A stretch of 64,000 nucleotides of DNA from NCBI RefSeq assembly GCF_030269765.1, contig NZ_BSTX01000002.1, positions 1,149,379 through 1,213,378 on the forward strand. The letters run 5' to 3'. A model generated the notes under the pieces. That model ran no database searches. It was not told the DNA's origin and saw nothing but the letters and a program-made list of their open reading frames with translations. Origin of the DNA: Actinorhabdospora filicis. GTDB taxonomy: Bacteria; Actinomycetota; Actinomycetes; Mycobacteriales; Micromonosporaceae. Position 1 is the first letter of the stretch, and every line of letters starts with the position of its first letter. Of the stretch, positions 17,637 through 26,852 are shown piece by piece. The translations under genes were made by a program, and so were the position numbers.

Positions 17637-17824
17637 GGGCTTCTCCCGGTCGTGAGTTGGGACCGGCCCCCATCACATCGGCTACCGAACGGTAGAAGCC
17701 AGTGGCGGACAGTCACCTATCCGGGCGCGATATGCGCCGTCGGCCGCCGCAGTGCCACCGGCGGCAAGGTACGGGCGGCTTCGCCGTGCCGCTTGTAGCG
17801 TCGTGGGCGACGAGAGGAGCGCCG

Positions 17825-18250
17825 ATGTCCGAGGTGCGGATCAGCCCGGTGGAATGGGTCGCGAAGCAGGCGCGCGAGTACGAGGAGTCCGGGGGCGTCA
17901 AGGGCACCACCGTGATGGGCGTGCCCTGCCTGCTGCTGGACTACGTCGGCCGCCGCAGCGGCGACTGGCACCGCACGGTGCTGATGTACGGCCGTGACGG
18001 CGCCGACCACGTGATCGTGGCGTCCAACGGCGGCAAGGACGCCGACCCGCTCTGGTACCGCAGCATCGCGGAGAACCCGCGGGTGCGGCTGCGCGTGGGC
18101 CCCGAGCGTTTCGAGGCCGACGCGTCCACGGTGAGCGCCGGGGAGAAGGCGAAGCTGTGGCCGTACCTGTCCTCGGTGTTCCAGGGCTGGGCGGACTACC
18201 AGGTGAAGACCGAGCGGGACATCCCGGTCGTGAGGCTGCGCCGGGTCTAG
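17825..18250 (+). CDS. F420-dependent nitroreductase (DDN) family oxidoreductase
   Basis: 141 aa split-barrel flavin/deazaflavin oxidoreductase of the nitroreductase-family deazaflavin-dependent type. Diagnostic: LLLDYVGRRSGDWHRTVLMYG, VIVASNGGKDADPLWYRSIAENP and the terminal DIPVVRLRRV. Expected cofactor F420; substrate unknown. Start ATG 17825 has GAGAGGAG upstream. The stop shares a CTAG with the convergent neighbour. Confidence 0.92.
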   Translation: MSEVRISPVEWVAKQAREYEESGGVKGTTVMGVPCLLLDYVGRRSGDWHRTVLMYGRDGADHVIVASNGGKDADPLWYRSIAENPRVRLRVGPERFEADASTVSAGEKAKLWPYLSSVFQGWADYQVKTERDIPVVRLRRV

Positions 18251-20217
18251 GCCGGCGCGGCCGTACAGGCCCGTCCCCCGCACACGTCGACGACCAGGCC
18301 GTACTTGAGGAACACCGCTTTTTGCAGTCGCGCGGCCGGGTCGGCCCTGGGGTCCTCGTGGGAGTCCGGCCCGGTCACCGGCGGCGTGTTGGTCACCGGC
18401 GGCGGCGCGGCCCCGCTGTCCCACAGCACCACCGCCGAGCCGGGGTAGGGCCACCACGGCAGGGCCCGCAGCCCCCAGAAGGGCCGGACGTCGGGGCTGC
18501 GGCCGGGCGCGACGACGGGCGTGTGGGCCCGCGCGCCGATCGTGCGGGCCTCCACCTCGGCGGCGACGGTGGCGACCTGCTGGTCGCCGAAGGCCACGTG
18601 CATCAGGACGTCGTGGCGCGGCGTGCCGGGCAGCGGATCGCCGGTCATGTGCGCGGCGTACCCGTCGGCCTCGCCGCGGTCCCACAGCATCTGCAGCATC
18701 GCCAGGATCAGCTGCTGGTCGAGCTTGTCGGGGTAGGCGCGGTCGAGGACCGCCTGGAAGGGCGCGAAGTCGCGGGACCGGTTCAGCAGGGTCGAGTAGT
18801 TCATGCCGGGGACGCCCAGGACGCCGCGCCGCACGTCGGTGGCCACGGCCATCAGCGCTCCCCCGGCGATGCCGCCCTGGCTGTTGCCGTCGAAGACCAC
18901 GCCCTGCCGCCGGTCGTAGACCGGCCGCCCGGAGGGCGCGCGGAAGGCCGGGTCGGCCGAGAGCCCGCCGGGGTGGGCGAGCGCGCGGGCCAGGTACAGG
19001 AACGCGATCATGCCCTGCTGGAGGCGGTCGGGGACGGCGGGGAAGCGGGAGAGGTCGGCGAAGACCCCGGCGACGTAGGGGATGTCCTCGTCGGCCATGC
19101 CGCTCCAGCGGGTCGCGCAGAACACGAAGCCGTGCTCGCCCGCCATGGCGCGCACGTTGCGGGCGCGGACCTCGTTGGGGCTGCCCAGGAGCCCGTGGCC
19201 GTACAGGGAGGCGCGCGCGGGGTGGTCCATGGCCGAGCGGGGTACGACGCACACGAAGGCGGCGCGGACTTCGCCGGAGGCCGTGGGCAGGCCGTCGGCG
19301 CCCAGCCGCAGGGTCGAGCCGGGCGGCCCGCCGGGCGCGGTGAGGTAGTTGGGCACGCGCAGCTCGCCGGTGATCTCGCGGGCGATCTGGGGGTCCTCGG
19401 TGGGCGTGCGGTCGACGACGGAGGTCACGGTGAACGACGGGGAGCCGCCGCCGAGGGTGGCGAGGGCGTCGTCGCGCATGTGGGTCAGGCGCCCGGTGGT
19501 GGAGGCGGTGCTGGCGACGGTGAAGTCCCAGGCGAGGTAGAGGCCGCTGGCGGCGACGCCGTGGTGGCGCAGGTCGCGCAGGACGGGCCGCAGCGAGCGC
19601 TGCCGCGCGGCGAGGGGGTCGTCCTCGGGCAGGGTGCCGCCCAGGACGCGGGTGAAGGCCTCGCCGGGCGCGATCGGGGCGCCCGCGGCGTCGCGGAGGT
19701 CGCGCAGGGCGACGGCGTGGTGGTGCCCGTCGCGCAGGTTCCGCGCCGGGCGCACGATCAGCGCCCGGCGCGCTTCGGGCGCGTTGGCGTCGAGTTCGGC
19801 CCAGTAGGGCACGCGTTCGCCGGTGTCGAGGTCGAGCAGGACGATCGGCGCGTCGCGGTCGAGGGAGCGGCCGATGTCGGTGACGGGCGCGGCCCCGGTG
19901 GCGGCGAGGTCGAGTCCGGGGACGCGGGCCAGCAGCATCGAGCCGGGCGAGAAGCCGTCGGCGGCGTTCCAGGCGGCGGGGTCGATGTTCTTCCCGGCGA
20001 GGTTGCGCGGGGTCGCCGTGGGGTCGAGGTTCACGCGGCGTCCGGTGGGGGTGGTCGCGGGGACGGTGAACCAGTCGTTGGGGAAGGGCAGGAGGCAGGC
20101 GGCCGGGTCGATCGGGTCGCAGCCGGGGGACGCGGTGGCGGCCCGTGCCGGGACGGCGGTCAGCGGCGCGGCGAGGGAGGCGAGCGCGGTCAGCGCGGCG
20201 AGGAGGCGGGTGCGCAT
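18247..20217 (-). CDS. Large secreted alpha/beta-hydrolase-like esterase/lipase
   Basis: 656 aa from ATG 20217, with a signal peptide (MRTRLLAALTALASLAAP to PARAATA). An N-terminal beta-rich region of about 250 residues begins with GCDPIDPAACLLPFPNDWF. The hydrolase domain has an oxyanion-type YGHGLLGS and a nucleophile elbow FDGNSQGGIAG (Ser). HVAFGDQQV may hold an acid residue. Proteins of this kind are annotated as hypothetical or lipase-like; substrate unknown. A TACACC box lies 6 nt before the start. Convergent with the DDN-like gene. Confidence 0.8.
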   Translation of the reverse strand: MRTRLLAALTALASLAAPLTAVPARAATASPGCDPIDPAACLLPFPNDWFTVPATTPTGRRVNLDPTATPRNLAGKNIDPAAWNAADGFSPGSMLLARVPGLDLAATGAAPVTDIGRSLDRDAPIVLLDLDTGERVPYWAELDANAPEARRALIVRPARNLRDGHHHAVALRDLRDAAGAPIAPGEAFTRVLGGTLPEDDPLAARQRSLRPVLRDLRHHGVAASGLYLAWDFTVASTASTTGRLTHMRDDALATLGGGSPSFTVTSVVDRTPTEDPQIAREITGELRVPNYLTAPGGPPGSTLRLGADGLPTASGEVRAAFVCVVPRSAMDHPARASLYGHGLLGSPNEVRARNVRAMAGEHGFVFCATRWSGMADEDIPYVAGVFADLSRFPAVPDRLQQGMIAFLYLARALAHPGGLSADPAFRAPSGRPVYDRRQGVVFDGNSQGGIAGGALMAVATDVRRGVLGVPGMNYSTLLNRSRDFAPFQAVLDRAYPDKLDQQLILAMLQMLWDRGEADGYAAHMTGDPLPGTPRHDVLMHVAFGDQQVATVAAEVEARTIGARAHTPVVAPGRSPDVRPFWGLRALPWWPYPGSAVVLWDSGAAPPPVTNTPPVTGPDSHEDPRADPAARLQKAVFLKYGLVVDVCGGRACTAAPA

Positions 20218-20223
20218 ACCGCC

Positions 20224-20229
20224 GGTGTA
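20224..20229 (-). promoter_or_regulatory. Weak -10 box of the secreted hydrolase gene (leaderless)
   Basis: TACACC on the minus strand, 6 nt before ATG 20217. Confidence 0.3.
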
Positions 20230-20284
20230 GCGGAGTCGCGGGCGGGCGTCAACGAACGGATTTGCAGGTGAGCGATCTTCACTG

Positions 20285-20290
20285 CACAAT
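20285..20290 (+). promoter_or_regulatory. -10 box of ltrA-like gene (leaderless)
   Basis: CACAAT, 6 nt upstream of GTG 20297. Confidence 0.4.
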
Positions 20291-20296
20291 CCCCGG

Positions 20297-21442
20297 GTGA
20301 CCCACCCCTCTCCCTCCACCGAGGTGGCCGAGCCGGCCGCGCCCGACGAGCGCCGGGCGTCCACCCTCGAACTGTTCTTCGACCTGGTCTTCGTCTTCGC
20401 GTTCACCCAGGTCACCGGTCTCCTGGCCGCCAACCCGACGCCGCACGGCCTGCTGAGCGCGGTCCTGCTGCTGATGGTGTTGTGGTGGTCGTGGGGGGCG
20501 TACGCGTGGCTGACCAACGCGGTCAACACCGACTTCCTGCTGCCGCGGCTGGTGCTGCTGGGCTGCATGGGCGCCCTGGCGGTGGTCTCGCTGACCGCGC
20601 CGGAGGCCTTCGGCGACGCGGCGGTGCCCTTCGCGGTGGGCAACCTGCTGGTGATGGTGCTGCACACGCTGCTGTTCGCCACCGCCGGCGGGAAGCTGAA
20701 CCGGGCGGCGATCCGGTGGCTGTCGCCGACCAACATGATCGGCTCGCTGCTGATCCTGGCGGCGGCGTTCCTGCCGGACGCCTGGCGCGGCTGGATCTGG
20801 CTGGCGGCGGTGGCCGTGCTGTACGCCGGTCCGTTCATCACCGGTGTGGACCGGTTCTCGGTGCACCCCGGGCACTTCTCCGAGCGGCACCAGCTGATCG
20901 TGATCATCGCCTTCGGCGAGTCGATCGTGGCCGTCGGCGTGGGCGCCACCGCCGAGGGCGGGGTCAGCGGCCTGGAGCTGGCCACCGGCCTGGTCGCCAT
21001 CGCGCTGGTGAGCGCGATGTGGTGGCGGTACTTCGACTCCGAGGCCAAGGACGGCGAGCACGCCCTCGTGCACGCCCAGGGTGTGGCGCGGCCGCGGCTG
21101 GCGCGCGACACCTACAGCTACATGCACCTGCCGCTGGTCGCCTCGATCGTGCTGATGGCGGTGGGCGTGAAGAAGACCGTCGGGCACGCCGAGTCGCACC
21201 TGAAGCCGCTGCCGGCGTTGCTGCTGTGCGGTGGGGCGGCGCTGTTCCTGCTCATGCTGGCCGCGATCAAGCTGCGCCGCCGCGAGCGGGTGCCGGTCTC
21301 GACGTGGGCGGGAGTGACCGCGTGTCTGGCGGTCACCCCCGTGGCGCTGTACGGTCCGGCGATCGTCGCGCTGGGCGCGCTGGCGCTGATCTACGTGACG
21401 ATCGTGATCGTGGACATGCGCTCGAAGTACCGCACGCTCTAG
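20297..21442 (+). CDS. Low temperature requirement protein A (LtrA) family membrane protein
   Basis: 381 aa, about ten transmembrane helices. The LtrA hallmarks are LELFFDLVFVFAFTQVT at about residue 25 and the WWSWGAYAWLTN segment, then HFSERHQLIVIIAFGESIVAVG, the conserved loop with Glu. The family was named from a Listeria cold-growth mutant; its biochemical role is unknown. Start at GTG 20297, with a CACAAT box 6 nt upstream. The stop shares a CTAG with the convergent ATP-grasp gene. Confidence 0.93.
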   Translation: MTHPSPSTEVAEPAAPDERRASTLELFFDLVFVFAFTQVTGLLAANPTPHGLLSAVLLLMVLWWSWGAYAWLTNAVNTDFLLPRLVLLGCMGALAVVSLTAPEAFGDAAVPFAVGNLLVMVLHTLLFATAGGKLNRAAIRWLSPTNMIGSLLILAAAFLPDAWRGWIWLAAVAVLYAGPFITGVDRFSVHPGHFSERHQLIVIIAFGESIVAVGVGATAEGGVSGLELATGLVAIALVSAMWWRYFDSEAKDGEHALVHAQGVARPRLARDTYSYMHLPLVASIVLMAVGVKKTVGHAESHLKPLPALLLCGGAALFLLMLAAIKLRRRERVPVSTWAGVTACLAVTPVALYGPAIVALGALALIYVTIVIVDMRSKYRTL

Positions 21443-22314
21443 AGCCGCGCGGTCACGGCCGCGGCGAAGCGCGCGGCGGCGCCTTCGCCGTGGCCGAGGA
21501 ACAGGGAGGGCTCGGTGAGCTCCAGCTCCAGCAGCGTGGGCTCGCCGTCCTCGCCGGGGATCAGGTCCACCCGGGCGTAGAGCAGGTCGCCGGGGGCGGC
21601 GGCCAGGACCTTGGCCGCGGTGGCCAGTTCGGCCGCGGTGGGCTCGCGCGGGGTGATCTCCTCGGTGATGAAGAGTCCCGTCTCGTCGGTCACGCGCCCG
21701 CTGAGCATCGGGCCCTTGCAGACGGCGTGACTGTAGACACCGTTGAAGTAGAGGAGAGCGGTCTCACCGTAGGTGTCGACCGCCGAGAGGTAGGGCTGCG
21801 CCATCGCGGTCCTGCCCGCGCCGTGCAGGCGTGCGACGTGCGCTCCGGCCAGCGCGCGCTTCTGCGGCCAGGTCAGGTCGTACTTCTCGGTGTCGGCGCT
21901 GCCGGCGCTCACGGTGGGCTTGATCACCCAGGTGCCGGTGTCGCCCAGGCGCGGCGGCTCACCGGGGGCGTAGAAGTCGGTGCGGATGACCGGGACGCCG
22001 GCGGCGGCCAGCTCGGCGAGGTAGCGCTTGTCGGTGTTCCACTCCAGCACCGCCGCGCCGTTGACCAGGCGCGGGACGCGGTGCGCCCAGGCCACGAACT
22101 CCTCGCGGCGCAGCGTGTAGTCCCACGGGTTGCGCACGACCACCAGGTCGAAGGCGTCCCAGTCGGCCGCCGGGTCGTCCCACACCACGGGGACGGCCTC
22201 CACGCCCAGCGCGGCGAGCGCGGGCGCGACGAGGCGGTCGTCTTCGTCGAGTTCGGGCAGCTTCGCGCAGGTCACCAGCGCGACACGGGGCTGTGAGCGA
22301 GAGGGATTCGGCAC
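21439..22314 (-). CDS. ATP-grasp domain protein
   Basis: 291 aa. N-terminal pre-ATP-grasp region (PRVALVTCAKLPELDEDDR, DLVVVRNPWDYTLRREEF). Then an ATP-grasp core with TWVIKPTVSAGS (phosphate-binding lysine strand) and ARVDLIPGEDGEPTLLELELTEPSLFL (metal-binding Glu pair). Family members ligate a carboxylate to an amine or thiol; this one is often annotated as glutathione synthetase-like, but no substrate can be assigned. GTG 22314 is the start, with TAGCCT 7 nt upstream. Confidence 0.85.
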   Translation of the reverse strand: MPNPSRSQPRVALVTCAKLPELDEDDRLVAPALAALGVEAVPVVWDDPAADWDAFDLVVVRNPWDYTLRREEFVAWAHRVPRLVNGAAVLEWNTDKRYLAELAAAGVPVIRTDFYAPGEPPRLGDTGTWVIKPTVSAGSADTEKYDLTWPQKRALAGAHVARLHGAGRTAMAQPYLSAVDTYGETALLYFNGVYSHAVCKGPMLSGRVTDETGLFITEEITPREPTAAELATAAKVLAAAPGDLLYARVDLIPGEDGEPTLLELELTEPSLFLGHGEGAAARFAAAVTARL

Positions 22315-22321
22315 GCCCGAA

Positions 22322-22327
22322 AGGCTA
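22322..22327 (-). promoter_or_regulatory. -10 box of the ATP-grasp gene (leaderless)
   Basis: TAGCCT on the minus strand, 7 nt upstream of GTG 22314; same hexamer as at ctaA. Confidence 0.5.
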
Positions 22328-22343
22328 GCCGAGGGATCTTCGC

Positions 22344-23318
22344 TCAGATCAGGAAGCTGTCGACGGCCAGCGCGACGAACAGCAGGGTCAGGTAGGTCGT
22401 GGACCAGTGGAACAGCCGCATGGGCTTGAGGTCCTCGTCGCGGCGGGCGCGGCCGTACATGCGGTGCGCCTCCAGGCAGAACAGGCCACCGGTGACCAGG
22501 GCGACGACGCCGTAGATCGGGGTGGTCGCCATCGGCCACAGCACCAGCGAGGACGCCAGGGTCAGCCACGCGTAGATCACCGACTCCAGGCCGACCCGGC
22601 GCATCGAGGCCACCACCGGCAGCATCGGGATGCCCACGGCGGCGTAGTCGTCGCGGTACTTCACGGCCAGAGCCCAGAAGTGCGGGGGCTGCCAGAAGAA
22701 GACCACCGCGAACAGGACCCAGGCCTCCCAGGAGAGGTTCCCGGTGACCGCGGCCCAGCCGATGAGGACCGGCGCGGCGCCGCAGACCCCGCCCCACACG
22801 GTGTTGGCGGCGGTCCGGCGCTTCAGCCAAAGGGTGTAGACGATGTCGTAATAAGCGATCGCCCCGAGCGTCAGCAGGGCCGCGAGGGCGTTCGAGGTCA
22901 GCCAGATCAGCGCCACCGACACCACGCCCAGCACGAGCCCGAAGACCAGCGCGTTGCGGGGAGAGACGGTGTGCGAGGGCAGCGGGCGGCGCGAGGTGCG
23001 CCGCATGAGCTGGTCGATGTCGCGGTCGATGTAGCAGTTGAGCGCGTTGGCCGCGCCGGCCGCCATCGCGCCGCCGATGACCACGGCCAGCACCAGCCAC
23101 AGCGACGGCAGGCCGTCGTGGGCGAGCCGCGCGGCCAGCATCATCGCCGGGACGGTCGTGATGAGCAGCAGCTCCACGATGCGCGGCTTGGTCAGCGACA
23201 CGTAGGCGCCGAGGATCTGCCGGATCGTGGGAGCCGGGCGCGCCTGGGCGTCCGAGGGTGCCCCGGCGGACCCGGCCGATTCGGCGCGGGCGGCGGGCTT
23301 GTCCGAGAGGACGCTCAT
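22344..23318 (-). CDS. ctaB: CtaB, protoheme IX farnesyltransferase (heme O synthase)
   Basis: 324 aa UbiA-type prenyltransferase making heme O, the CtaA substrate. Prenyl-diphosphate motifs: [20 protein letters not shown] in the first Asp-rich loop and [17 protein letters not shown] in the second. About nine membrane helices. Start at ATG 23318 with GGGAG 8 nt upstream; 13 further in-frame codons upstream look non-coding. Divergent from tkt. Confidence 0.96.
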   Translation of the reverse strand: MSVLSDKPAARAESAGSAGAPSDAQARPAPTIRQILGAYVSLTKPRIVELLLITTVPAMMLAARLAHDGLPSLWLVLAVVIGGAMAAGAANALNCYIDRDIDQLMRRTSRRPLPSHTVSPRNALVFGLVLGVVSVALIWLTSNALAALLTLGAIAYYDIVYTLWLKRRTAANTVWGGVCGAAPVLIGWAAVTGNLSWEAWVLFAVVFFWQPPHFWALAVKYRDDYAAVGIPMLPVVASMRRVGLESVIYAWLTLASSLVLWPMATTPIYGVVALVTGGLFCLEAHRMYGRARRDEDLKPMRLFHWSTTYLTLLFVALAVDSFLI

Positions 23319-23355
23319 CGGGACGCTCCCAGGGTCGGCCGTGACATGTCTACGC

Positions 23356-23361
23356 ATCGTA
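23356..23361 (-). promoter_or_regulatory. Possible ctaB -10 box within a small palindrome
   Basis: TACGAT on the minus strand, about 37 bp before the ctaB start, inside the inverted repeat TCTACG-CAT-CGTAGA (23349-23363). Confidence 0.3.
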
Positions 23362-23453
23362 GAGGAGCGTAAGCCGCCCCCTCGGCGGGCGGGCGGACGG
23401 GGCCGGTCTTATGTCGCGCGCCCCATCCGCCACGTGGCCCGAAACACGCAACC

Positions 23454-23476
23454 GACCGGCCGGTCCGGGATAGGTT
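23454..23476 (+). promoter_or_regulatory. Possible tkt promoter and operator
   Basis: TAGGTT (23471-23476) is a plausible -10, with the 12-bp palindrome GACCGGCCGGTC (23454-23465) just upstream. It would leave a leader of about 105 nt before tkt. Confidence 0.25.
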
Positions 23477-23588
23477 CACGGCGGGCGGTGGTTCTATGAA
23501 AACGTCGGCGGTGATAATTGTCGCCGTCACCGGGGGTCGTCAGAGTTGCCCGCCGCCCGTCGCGAACTCAGCACAAAGGAGATATGAC

Positions 23589-25676
23589 GTGTCCGAGACC
23601 CGCCTGGACTGGTCCGAACTCGACTCACGCGCGGTGAAGACCGCGAAGGTGCTCGCCGTTGACGCGGTGGAGAAGGCGGGCAACGGCCACCCCGGGACGG
23701 CCATGAGCCTGGCTCCGGCGGCCTACCTGCTCTTCCAGCGCGTCATGCGCCACGACCCCTCCGACACCCTGTGGGCCGGGCGCGACCGCTTCGTCCTCTC
23801 CTGCGGCCACTCCAGCCTCACCCTGTACGTGCAGCTCTACCTCGGCGGTTTCGGCCTGGAGCTGGGCGACCTGGAGGCGCTGCGCCAGTGGAACTCCCTG
23901 ACCCCGGGTCACCCCGAGCACGGTCACACCAAGGGCGTGGAGACCACCACCGGTCCCCTCGGCCAGGGCCTGGCCACCGCGGTCGGCATGGCCATGGCCG
24001 CCCGCCGCGAGCGCGGTCTCTTCGACCCCGAGACCGCCCCGGGTGAGTCGCCCTTCGACCACCACATCTACGTCCTGTGCTCCGACGGCGACGTGCAGGA
24101 AGGCGTCACCCACGAGGCCTCCGCCATCGCCGGGCACCAGCAGCTGGGCAACCTCGTCGTCATCTACGACGACAACGAGATCTCCATCGAGGACGACACC
24201 AACGTCGCCTTCTCCGAGGACGTCGCGGCCCGCTACGACGCCTACGGCTGGCACACCCAGACGGTCAACTGGCGCGGCGCCGACGGCTACCACGAGGACC
24301 TCGACGCGCTCTACGCCGCGATCGAGGCCGCCAAGGCCGTCACCGACAAGCCGTCGTTCATCCGCCTGAAGACCATCATCGGCTTCCCGGCGCCCACCAA
24401 GCAGAACACCGGCGGCATCCACGGTTCGGCGCTCGGCGCGGCCGAGGCCGCCGCCACCAAGGAGATCCTGGGCTTCGACCCGGAGAAGTCCTTCGACGTC
24501 GCCGCCGAGGTCATCGGCCACGCGCGCGGTCTCGTCGAGCGCGGCAAGGCCGCCCACGCCGAGTGGAACACCGCCTTCGACGCGTGGGCCGCGGCCAACC
24601 CCGAGCGCAAGGCCGAGTTCGACCGCATCTCCACCCACACCCTCCCGGAGAACTGGACCGACGCCCTGCCGGTGTTCGAGGCCAGCGACAAGGGCGTGGC
24701 GACCCGCGTGGCCTCCGGCAACGTCCTCACCGCCCTCGCCCCGGTCCTCCCCGAGCTGTGGGGCGGCTCGGCCGACCTGGCCGGCAGCAACAACACCACG
24801 ATGGACGGCGAGCCGTCCTTCCTGCCCAGCGAGCACGCCACCAAGAAGTTCCCGGGCCACCCCTACGGGCGCACCCTGCACTTCGGCATCCGCGAGTTCG
24901 GCATGGGCGCGATCCTCAACGGCATCGCCCTGCACGGCGGGACCCGTCCCTACGGCGGCACCTTCCTAGTGTTCTCCGACTACATGCGCCCGGCGGTGCG
25001 CCTGGCGGCGCTGATGAAGCAGCCGGTCGTCTACGTGTGGACGCACGACTCCATCGGCCTCGGCGAGGACGGCCCGACCCACCAGCCGGTCGAGCACCTC
25101 TCGGCGCTGCGCGCCATCCCGGGCCTGGACGTGGTCCGTCCCGCCGACGCCAACGAGACGGTGTGGGCGTGGCGCAAGGCCATCGAGCACACCGACCGGC
25201 CCACAGCGCTGGCGCTGACCCGCCAGAACGTCCCCACCTGGGACCGCGAGAAGTTCGCCGGCGCGGAGAACACCGCCAAGGGCGCCTACGTCCTGGCCGA
25301 GGCCGAGGGCGGCGCGCCCCAGGTCGTGATCATGGCCACCGGTTCCGAGGTGAGCCTGGCCGTCGGCGCCCGCGAGGCCCTGCAGGCCGAGGGCATCGCC
25401 ACCCGCGTGGTGTCGGTCCCCTGCCGCGAGTGGTTCGACGAGCAGGACGCCGCCTACCGCGCCGAGGTGCTGCCCGCCTCGGTGAAGGCCCGCGTCAGCG
25501 TCGAGGCCGGGATCGCCATGTCCTGGCGCGACCTGCTCGGCGACGCCGGTGAGGCCGTGAGCCTGGAACACTACGGCGCCTCGGCCCCGTTCGAGCGCCT
25601 TTACGAGGAATTCGGCTTCACCGTCGACAATGTGGTCGCGGCCGCCAAGCGCAGCCTGGCCAAGGCCAACGGCTAG
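23589..25676 (+). CDS. tkt: Transketolase
   Basis: 695 aa thiamine-diphosphate enzyme of the non-oxidative pentose phosphate pathway. GNGHPGTAMSLAP near the N-terminus, the ThDP motif GDGDVQEGVTHEA (as CSDGDVQEG) and the C-terminal-domain HDSIGLGEDGPTHQP are all canonical. Start GTG 23589, with AAAGGAG 7 nt upstream; an in-frame ATG at 23496 has no such site. First gene of the operon tkt-tal-pgi-zwf-opcA-pgl. Confidence 0.98.
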   Translation: MSETRLDWSELDSRAVKTAKVLAVDAVEKAGNGHPGTAMSLAPAAYLLFQRVMRHDPSDTLWAGRDRFVLSCGHSSLTLYVQLYLGGFGLELGDLEALRQWNSLTPGHPEHGHTKGVETTTGPLGQGLATAVGMAMAARRERGLFDPETAPGESPFDHHIYVLCSDGDVQEGVTHEASAIAGHQQLGNLVVIYDDNEISIEDDTNVAFSEDVAARYDAYGWHTQTVNWRGADGYHEDLDALYAAIEAAKAVTDKPSFIRLKTIIGFPAPTKQNTGGIHGSALGAAEAAATKEILGFDPEKSFDVAAEVIGHARGLVERGKAAHAEWNTAFDAWAAANPERKAEFDRISTHTLPENWTDALPVFEASDKGVATRVASGNVLTALAPVLPELWGGSADLAGSNNTTMDGEPSFLPSEHATKKFPGHPYGRTLHFGIREFGMGAILNGIALHGGTRPYGGTFLVFSDYMRPAVRLAALMKQPVVYVWTHDSIGLGEDGPTHQPVEHLSALRAIPGLDVVRPADANETVWAWRKAIEHTDRPTALALTRQNVPTWDREKFAGAENTAKGAYVLAEAEGGAPQVVIMATGSEVSLAVGAREALQAEGIATRVVSVPCREWFDEQDAAYRAEVLPASVKARVSVEAGIAMSWRDLLGDAGEAVSLEHYGASAPFERLYEEFGFTVDNVVAAAKRSLAKANG

Positions 25677-25703
25677 CCCCGAGAAGACGAGAGAAGACCC
25701 GAG

Positions 25704-26819
25704 ATGACTGAGAACAACACCGACCGGCTCGCCGCCCTTTCGGCCGCCGGGGTGGCCGTGTGGCTCGACGACCTGTCCCGCGACCGCATCACCTCCGGGA
25801 ACCTGGAGAAGATGCGCGACGAGCAGCACGTCGTAGGCGTCACGACGAACCCGTCGATCTTCGCCAACGCCCTCGCCAAGGGCACCACCTACGGCCCGCA
25901 GCTGGCCGACCTGGCCCGCCGCAAGCTGTCGGTGGAGGAGTCCTCCCGCGTGCTGACCACGTGGGACGTGCGCGCCGCCGCCGACATCCTGCGCCCGGTC
26001 TTCGACGCCTCCAACGGCACCGACGGCCGCGTGTCCATCGAGGTCGACCCGCGCCTGGCGCACGACACCGAGACCACCGTCGCCGAGGCGAAGTACCTGT
26101 GGTGGGCGGTGGACCGCCCCAACGTGCTCATCAAGATCCCCGCGACCCTGGAGGGCCTGCCCGCCATCACCGCGGTGCTGGCCGAGGGCATCAGCGTCAA
26201 CGTGACCCTCATCTTCGGCCTGGAGCGCTACAAGGCCGTCATGGACGCCTTCTTCACCGGCCTGGAGCAGGCGAAGGCGAACGGGCACGACCTGTCCACC
26301 ATCGAGTCGGTGGCGTCGTTCTTCGTGTCGCGCGTGGACACCGAGATCGACAAGCGCCTGGAGAAGCTCGGCTCGCCCGAGGCCCTCGCGCTGCGCGGCA
26401 AGGCGGGCGTGGCCAACGCGCGCCTGGCCTACCAGGCCTACGAGGAGGCCTTCTCCAGCGACCGCTGGAAGGCCCTCGCCGCGGCCGGCGCGCGTCCCCA
26501 GCGTCCCCTGTGGGCGTCGACGGGCGTGAAGAACCCCGACTACTCCGACGTCCTCTACGTCGAGGGCCTCATCGCCCCCGGTGTGGTCAACACCATGCCC
26601 GAGGCGACCCTGCGGGCGTTCGAGGACCACGGCGACACCCCCGGCGACACCGTGACCGGCACCTACGCCGAGTCCCGCGAGGTCCTAGACGCCCTGGCCG
26701 GGCTGGGCGTGGAATACGACGACGTCATCGACGTTCTGGAACGCGAAGGTGTGGAGAAGTTCGAGGTCTCGTGGAACGAGCTCCTCGCGACCATCTCCGC
26801 CGAGCTCGACAAGGCCTGA
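25704..26819 (+). CDS. tal: Transaldolase
   Basis: 371 aa class I aldolase-type enzyme exchanging dihydroxyacetone units between sugar phosphates. [14 protein letters not shown] near residue 45 and the Schiff-base lysine strand [16 protein letters not shown] are typical of the long actinobacterial transaldolase. Then [13 protein letters not shown] and the C-terminal [20 protein letters not shown]. 27 bp after tkt. Confidence 0.98.
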   Translation: MTENNTDRLAALSAAGVAVWLDDLSRDRITSGNLEKMRDEQHVVGVTTNPSIFANALAKGTTYGPQLADLARRKLSVEESSRVLTTWDVRAAADILRPVFDASNGTDGRVSIEVDPRLAHDTETTVAEAKYLWWAVDRPNVLIKIPATLEGLPAITAVLAEGISVNVTLIFGLERYKAVMDAFFTGLEQAKANGHDLSTIESVASFFVSRVDTEIDKRLEKLGSPEALALRGKAGVANARLAYQAYEEAFSSDRWKALAAAGARPQRPLWASTGVKNPDYSDVLYVEGLIAPGVVNTMPEATLRAFEDHGDTPGDTVTGTYAESREVLDALAGLGVEYDDVIDVLEREGVEKFEVSWNELLATISAELDKA

Positions 26820-26852
26820 CAGACGTAAACAACAAAAAAAGAGGTGAACGCG

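Noticed and set aside
18157-20271. 704-aa plus-strand frame opposite the secreted hydrolase
   Set aside because: The minus strand has a signal peptide, GNSQGG elbow and natural length; the plus frame is Gly/Ala/Val/Arg filler.
23496-23588. Upstream ATG extension of transketolase
   Set aside because: No similarity in the extension and no ribosome site; GTG 23589 has AAAGGAG at proper spacing and homology begins there.
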